Source: Methylosinus sp. Sm6 (GTDB lineage Bacteria > Pseudomonadota > Alphaproteobacteria > Rhizobiales > Beijerinckiaceae). Taken from it: a stretch of DNA of 64,000 nucleotides. The notes beneath the pieces were generated by a model. That model was not told where the DNA came from and did not search any database. It saw only the letters and a program-made list of their open reading frames with translations. The position numbers were made by a program, and so were the translations under genes. Positions within the stretch are counted from its first letter, which is position 1; each line of letters begins with the position of its first letter. This document shows positions 61,563 to 64,000 of the stretch, piece after piece. The stretch is taken from contig NZ_JAINDZ010000001.1 in the NCBI RefSeq assembly GCF_019802345.1, positions 1 through 64,000 of the forward strand, given 5' to 3'.

Positions 61563-62285
61563 ATGTCCATTCCGCATACGGTCATCGTCGGCGGCTCCTC
61601 CGGCGTCGGCCTCGCGACGGCCAGGACGCTTCTCTACGCCGACCATGACGTCACGATCGCCGGCCGCTCGCGGGAACGGCTCGACGCGGCTTCGCGCGAG
61701 CTCGGCGGCCGCGCCCGCGCGATCGTCCTCGACGCCGCCGATCCCGCGAGCGCGAAGAGCGCATTCGCCGCGCTCGGCGCCTTCGACCATCTCGTGCTGG
61801 CGCTCGGCTCCGCCAAGGGCGTCGGTCCCTTCGCCTCGGTCGATCTCGCCGAAGTGCGGCGGGGCTTCGAGGAAAAAGTCTTCGCGCATTTCGCGACGGC
61901 GCAGGCGGCGCTGCCGTTCCTCGCCGAGGACGGCAGCATGACCTTCGTCGCGGCTGTGACGGCACATGCCGCCATGCCGGCCGGCATCGGCGCCGCCAAT
62001 GCGGCCGTCGCCGCTCTGGCGCCGATCCTCGCCGCCGAGCTGAAGCCGCTGCGCGTCAATGGCGTCTCGCCGGGCGTGATCGACACCCCGTGGTGGGACG
62101 TCCTCGCAGATGAGGTGAAGGAGTCCGCCTTCGCGGACTATGCGGCCATGGCGCCGGTCGGCCGGATCGGACGCGCGGACGATATCGCGGAGACCATCGC
62201 CTTCCTCATCGCCAACAGCTTCATGACCGGAGCAGTGATCGTTTGCGACGGCGGGCTGCGCCTCGGGCCTGGCGTCGGCCAATAA
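61563..62285 (+). CDS. Short-chain dehydrogenase/reductase, atypical active site
   Basis: A 240-residue SDR. The nucleotide-binding loop VIVGGSSGVGLATARTLLY is intact. The usual YxxxK is replaced by PAGIGAANAAVAALAPILA, so the catalytic Tyr and Lys are missing, a known variation in a subset of SDRs. C-terminal GVSPGVIDTPWWD and AVIVCDGGLRLGPGV are normal. In an operon with the SDR before it. It may bind rather than turn over its substrate. Confidence 0.87.
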   Translation: MSIPHTVIVGGSSGVGLATARTLLYADHDVTIAGRSRERLDAASRELGGRARAIVLDAADPASAKSAFAALGAFDHLVLALGSAKGVGPFASVDLAEVRRGFEEKVFAHFATAQAALPFLAEDGSMTFVAAVTAHAAMPAGIGAANAAVAALAPILAAELKPLRVNGVSPGVIDTPWWDVLADEVKESAFADYAAMAPVGRIGRADDIAETIAFLIANSFMTGAVIVCDGGLRLGPGVGQ

Positions 62286-62300
62286 AGGATGTCGCGCCGG

Positions 62301-62370
62301 GGCCGTCCTTCGAGACGCCGCCTATGGCGGCTCAGGACGAAGAGTCGGGAATTTTGTCCTCCACCCGATC
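62301..62370. repeat. REP-like palindrome, copy 3 (inverted to copy 1)
   Basis: The reverse complement shares about 70 bp with copy 1 at 55517-55589, including the GGACAAAATTCCCGA block and the palindromic core. It lies just after the second SDR stop and may help terminate that transcript. Confidence 0.65.
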
Positions 62371-62430
62371 GGCCTCGGACGCCGACGATGCTCTTGTGAG
62401 CAGGCCTCGAGCGATATATATTCCAAATAT

Positions 62431-63591
62431 ATGTCATTGGGAGGCGATCGGTTGAGAGGTCCGGCTATCGAGAGCGTCGACGACACGCTCGCACATGCGA
62501 CTGTGTCGCTCCGGCCGCGTGAGATTTTCCGGATCGGCCTTTCCGGCTGCGGCGGCGGATTGGAATCCGTGTCCACCTCGCAATTGCTCGATCTCGCCGA
62601 AACGGTCGAGGCGCTCGGCTTCGACGCGATCTGGATCAACGAGGAGCATTTTCAGGGCAGCATCATCGAGGTGGAAGGGCGGCGCTGCCATTCTCCGATC
62701 GCCCTCGCCGCCGCCATTCTCGCGCGCACCAAGCGCCTGCGCGTCGGCTTTTCGGTGTTGCTGCTGGCGCTGCATCATCCGATCCGCCTCGCCGAGGAGA
62801 TCGCGACGCTCGACGTTCTGTCGGACGGCCGCGTCGATTTCGGAATTTCGCGCGGCGGCAATGGGCGCTATCTCGAGGCCTATGGGGTTCCCGCCGAGAA
62901 TGTGAACACGCTGTTCCACGACAATCTCGCGCTCATCCGGCGCGCCTGGAGCGATGAGAAAATCGCTTTCGGCGAAAGCCTGCAATCGATCGAGCCGAAG
63001 CCCGTGCAGCGTCCGCATCCGCCGATCTTCATGGGCACCTATACGGATGAGACGGCGGCCTGGGCGGCGCGCGAGGGGCATTCGCTCATTCTCCACGGCA
63101 TCACCAGCATGGCCAATCAGCGGCGGCTGCTGAAGGCCTATGTCGAGGCGGGCGGCGATCCCGCGCGCGCGCCTTTCGGCCGTTTCGTTTATGTCAGCGA
63201 GACCGACGACAGCGCGCGGGAAGAGCTGTGGCCGACGATCGAAAGGCTGACGGCGCGGCTTCGCGGCTTCGGCCTGTTCAATCGCAAGGGCGTCGTCGCC
63301 GAGGCCGATCTCGAGCCCGAGAATTTCTATCGCGACATGGTCATCGCCGGCTCGCCGCAGACTTGCGCGCGCGCTTTTCTCGCTCTGCATGACGAGCTCG
63401 GCGTCACTTATGTCAATGCGCTGAGCGCCTTCTTCGGCTTTCTGCCTTTGCCTCTGCTCCAAAAATCGCTCGCCCTGCTCGCGCGCGAGGCGCGGCCGCT
63501 CGTCGAGGCCGGGCTTCAGGAGAGATCGGGGACGAAGGCGACGACGCCTTTCGCGCCATCGTCCGTGAGCCGCCGCAGCGGCGCGGCATAG
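62431..63591 (+). CDS. LLM-class flavin-dependent oxidoreductase
   Basis: A 386-residue luciferase-like monooxygenase barrel. It includes VEALGFDAIWINEEHFQGSI (signature near the N-terminus), RLRVGFSVLLLALHHPIRLA, VLSDGRVDFGISRGGNGRYL and HPPIFMGTYTDETAAWAARE. It uses reduced FMN, usually supplied by a separate reductase, to oxidise organic substrates. Its 3' end overlaps the convergent ABC transporter gene by 76 bp, so about 25 codons are shared in antisense. Confidence 0.88.
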   Translation: MSLGGDRLRGPAIESVDDTLAHATVSLRPREIFRIGLSGCGGGLESVSTSQLLDLAETVEALGFDAIWINEEHFQGSIIEVEGRRCHSPIALAAAILARTKRLRVGFSVLLLALHHPIRLAEEIATLDVLSDGRVDFGISRGGNGRYLEAYGVPAENVNTLFHDNLALIRRAWSDEKIAFGESLQSIEPKPVQRPHPPIFMGTYTDETAAWAAREGHSLILHGITSMANQRRLLKAYVEAGGDPARAPFGRFVYVSETDDSAREELWPTIERLTARLRGFGLFNRKGVVAEADLEPENFYRDMVIAGSPQTCARAFLALHDELGVTYVNALSAFFGFLPLPLLQKSLALLAREARPLVEAGLQERSGTKATTPFAPSSVSRRSGAA

Positions 63592-64000
63592 AGCCGGCTC
63601 ATCGCGGACAGATCACAGATCGCCTCGGCCGGCCCTTCGGCGATCATGCGGCCGTCGCGCAGAAGCGCGACGCGCGCCTTCAGATTGAAGGCTTGATCGG
63701 GCAGATGCGTGGTCATGATCACGCTTTTTCCATTCGCCGCGAGCTTGCGCATCAGATCGAGCACGCGGCCTTGATTGCCGAGATCGAGACTCGATGTCGG
63801 CTCGTCCATCACGATGATCGGCGCATCCTGCGCGAGCGCGCGCGCGATCAGCGCGAGCTGCCGCTCGCCGCCGGAAATCTGCGTGAAGGCTTTCTTTCGC
63901 AGATGATCGACGCCGGCGTCGATCATGGCGCGCCGCGCAATGTCGCGATCTTCCGCAGATGGCGATCCGGCGCCGTCGATATGCGCGGAGCGGCCCATCA
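63516..64000 (-). CDS. ABC transporter ATP-binding protein (partial)
   Basis: The gene continues past the right edge of the window. The visible 161 codons include the ABC signature QISGGERQLALIARALAQDA, Walker B IIVMDEPTSSLDLGNQGRVL, the H-loop SVIMTTHLPDQAFNLKARVA and the C-terminal region VALLRDGRMIAEGPAEAICD. It resembles FecE/BtuD-type ATPases for iron-siderophore, heme or cobalamin import. The N-terminal Walker A and the permease lie outside. Its stop is antisense within the LLM gene. Confidence 0.88.
   Translation of the reverse strand, partial: MGRSAHIDGAGSPSAEDRDIARRAMIDAGVDHLRKKAFTQISGGERQLALIARALAQDAPIIVMDEPTSSLDLGNQGRVLDLMRKLAANGKSVIMTTHLPDQAFNLKARVALLRDGRMIAEGPAEAICDLSAMSRLYAAPLRRLTDDGAKGVVAFVPDLS

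Noticed and set aside
60363-62282. 639-codon minus-strand frame across the two SDR genes
   Set aside because: Overlaps two clear SDR genes and the MmyB-type regulator; no domain of its own.
1-64000. CRISPR arrays, tRNA and rRNA genes
   Set aside because: No regularly spaced repeat array of suitable length and no tRNA or rRNA-like sequence was seen on either strand; the three repeats at 133-196 are too short and too few for CRISPR.

Overview
The window is GC-rich DNA of alphaproteobacterial character. The left end carries a RepA-type plasmid initiator beside a backbone set often seen together on alphaproteobacterial plasmids and integrative elements: DUF736, DUF2285, DUF2493, a toprim protein, a methylase/strawberry-notch helicase, a very long ParB-like protein and ArdC. 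GC content, gene families and REP-like palindromes fit Hyphomicrobiales (Rhizobiales, possibly a methanotroph-like lineage). This placement is an inference, not a proof. The sequence probably comes from a plasmid, megaplasmid or integrated mobile element.

Layout. 1-3.5 kb: replication module read leftwards (repA running off the left edge with 17-bp iteron-like repeats inside the frame, a helix-turn-helix protein, a frameshifted DUF6499/DUF2285 gene, DUF2285, XRE and DUF736). 4.1-9.4 kb: accessory genes (TetR, aldo/keto reductase, a GST with an in-frame stop, TetR, a small membrane protein and its broken copy, AraC-GyrI). 9.44-11.02 kb: an IS1182-like element with 16-bp inverted repeats and a TTAC duplication. 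11-25.8 kb: plasmid/ICE backbone (DUF2493, toprim, methylase-helicase, two conserved unknowns, ParB-like, ArdC), interrupted at 21.2-24.5 kb by an Rrf2/AhpD-like/DoxX module, GNAT and LysE. Three backbone genes share a conserved, apparently structured 5' leader.

26.1-41.5 kb is a defence island. An AbiE toxin-antitoxin pair is followed by a tightly coupled operon: a 21-codon leader peptide, a C5-cytosine methyltransferase, a membrane-anchored unknown, a small unknown, a giant DEAD-box/DUF1998-like helicase, a RecB/Cas4-like PD-(D/E)XK nuclease and a Vsr endonuclease. The first four large genes match the layout I know for Druantia type II (DruM-DruF-DruG-DruE). The nuclease and Vsr look like extra members. 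An IS3-family element has landed near the end of the nuclease gene, and the original reading frame can be reconstructed through it.

41.7-64 kb is a dense accessory region of detoxification and efflux genes, each beside its own regulator: MarR, TetR, LysR, TrmB, MerR and MmyB-type regulators with MDR, aldo/keto and short-chain reductases, GST, AhpD-like proteins, DJ-1/PfpI, three MFS exporters, an LLM-class flavin oxidoreductase and, at the right edge, a partial ABC transporter ATPase. Several regulator genes have clear palindromic candidate operators. Two copies of a MITE-like element and three REP-like palindromes punctuate this part.
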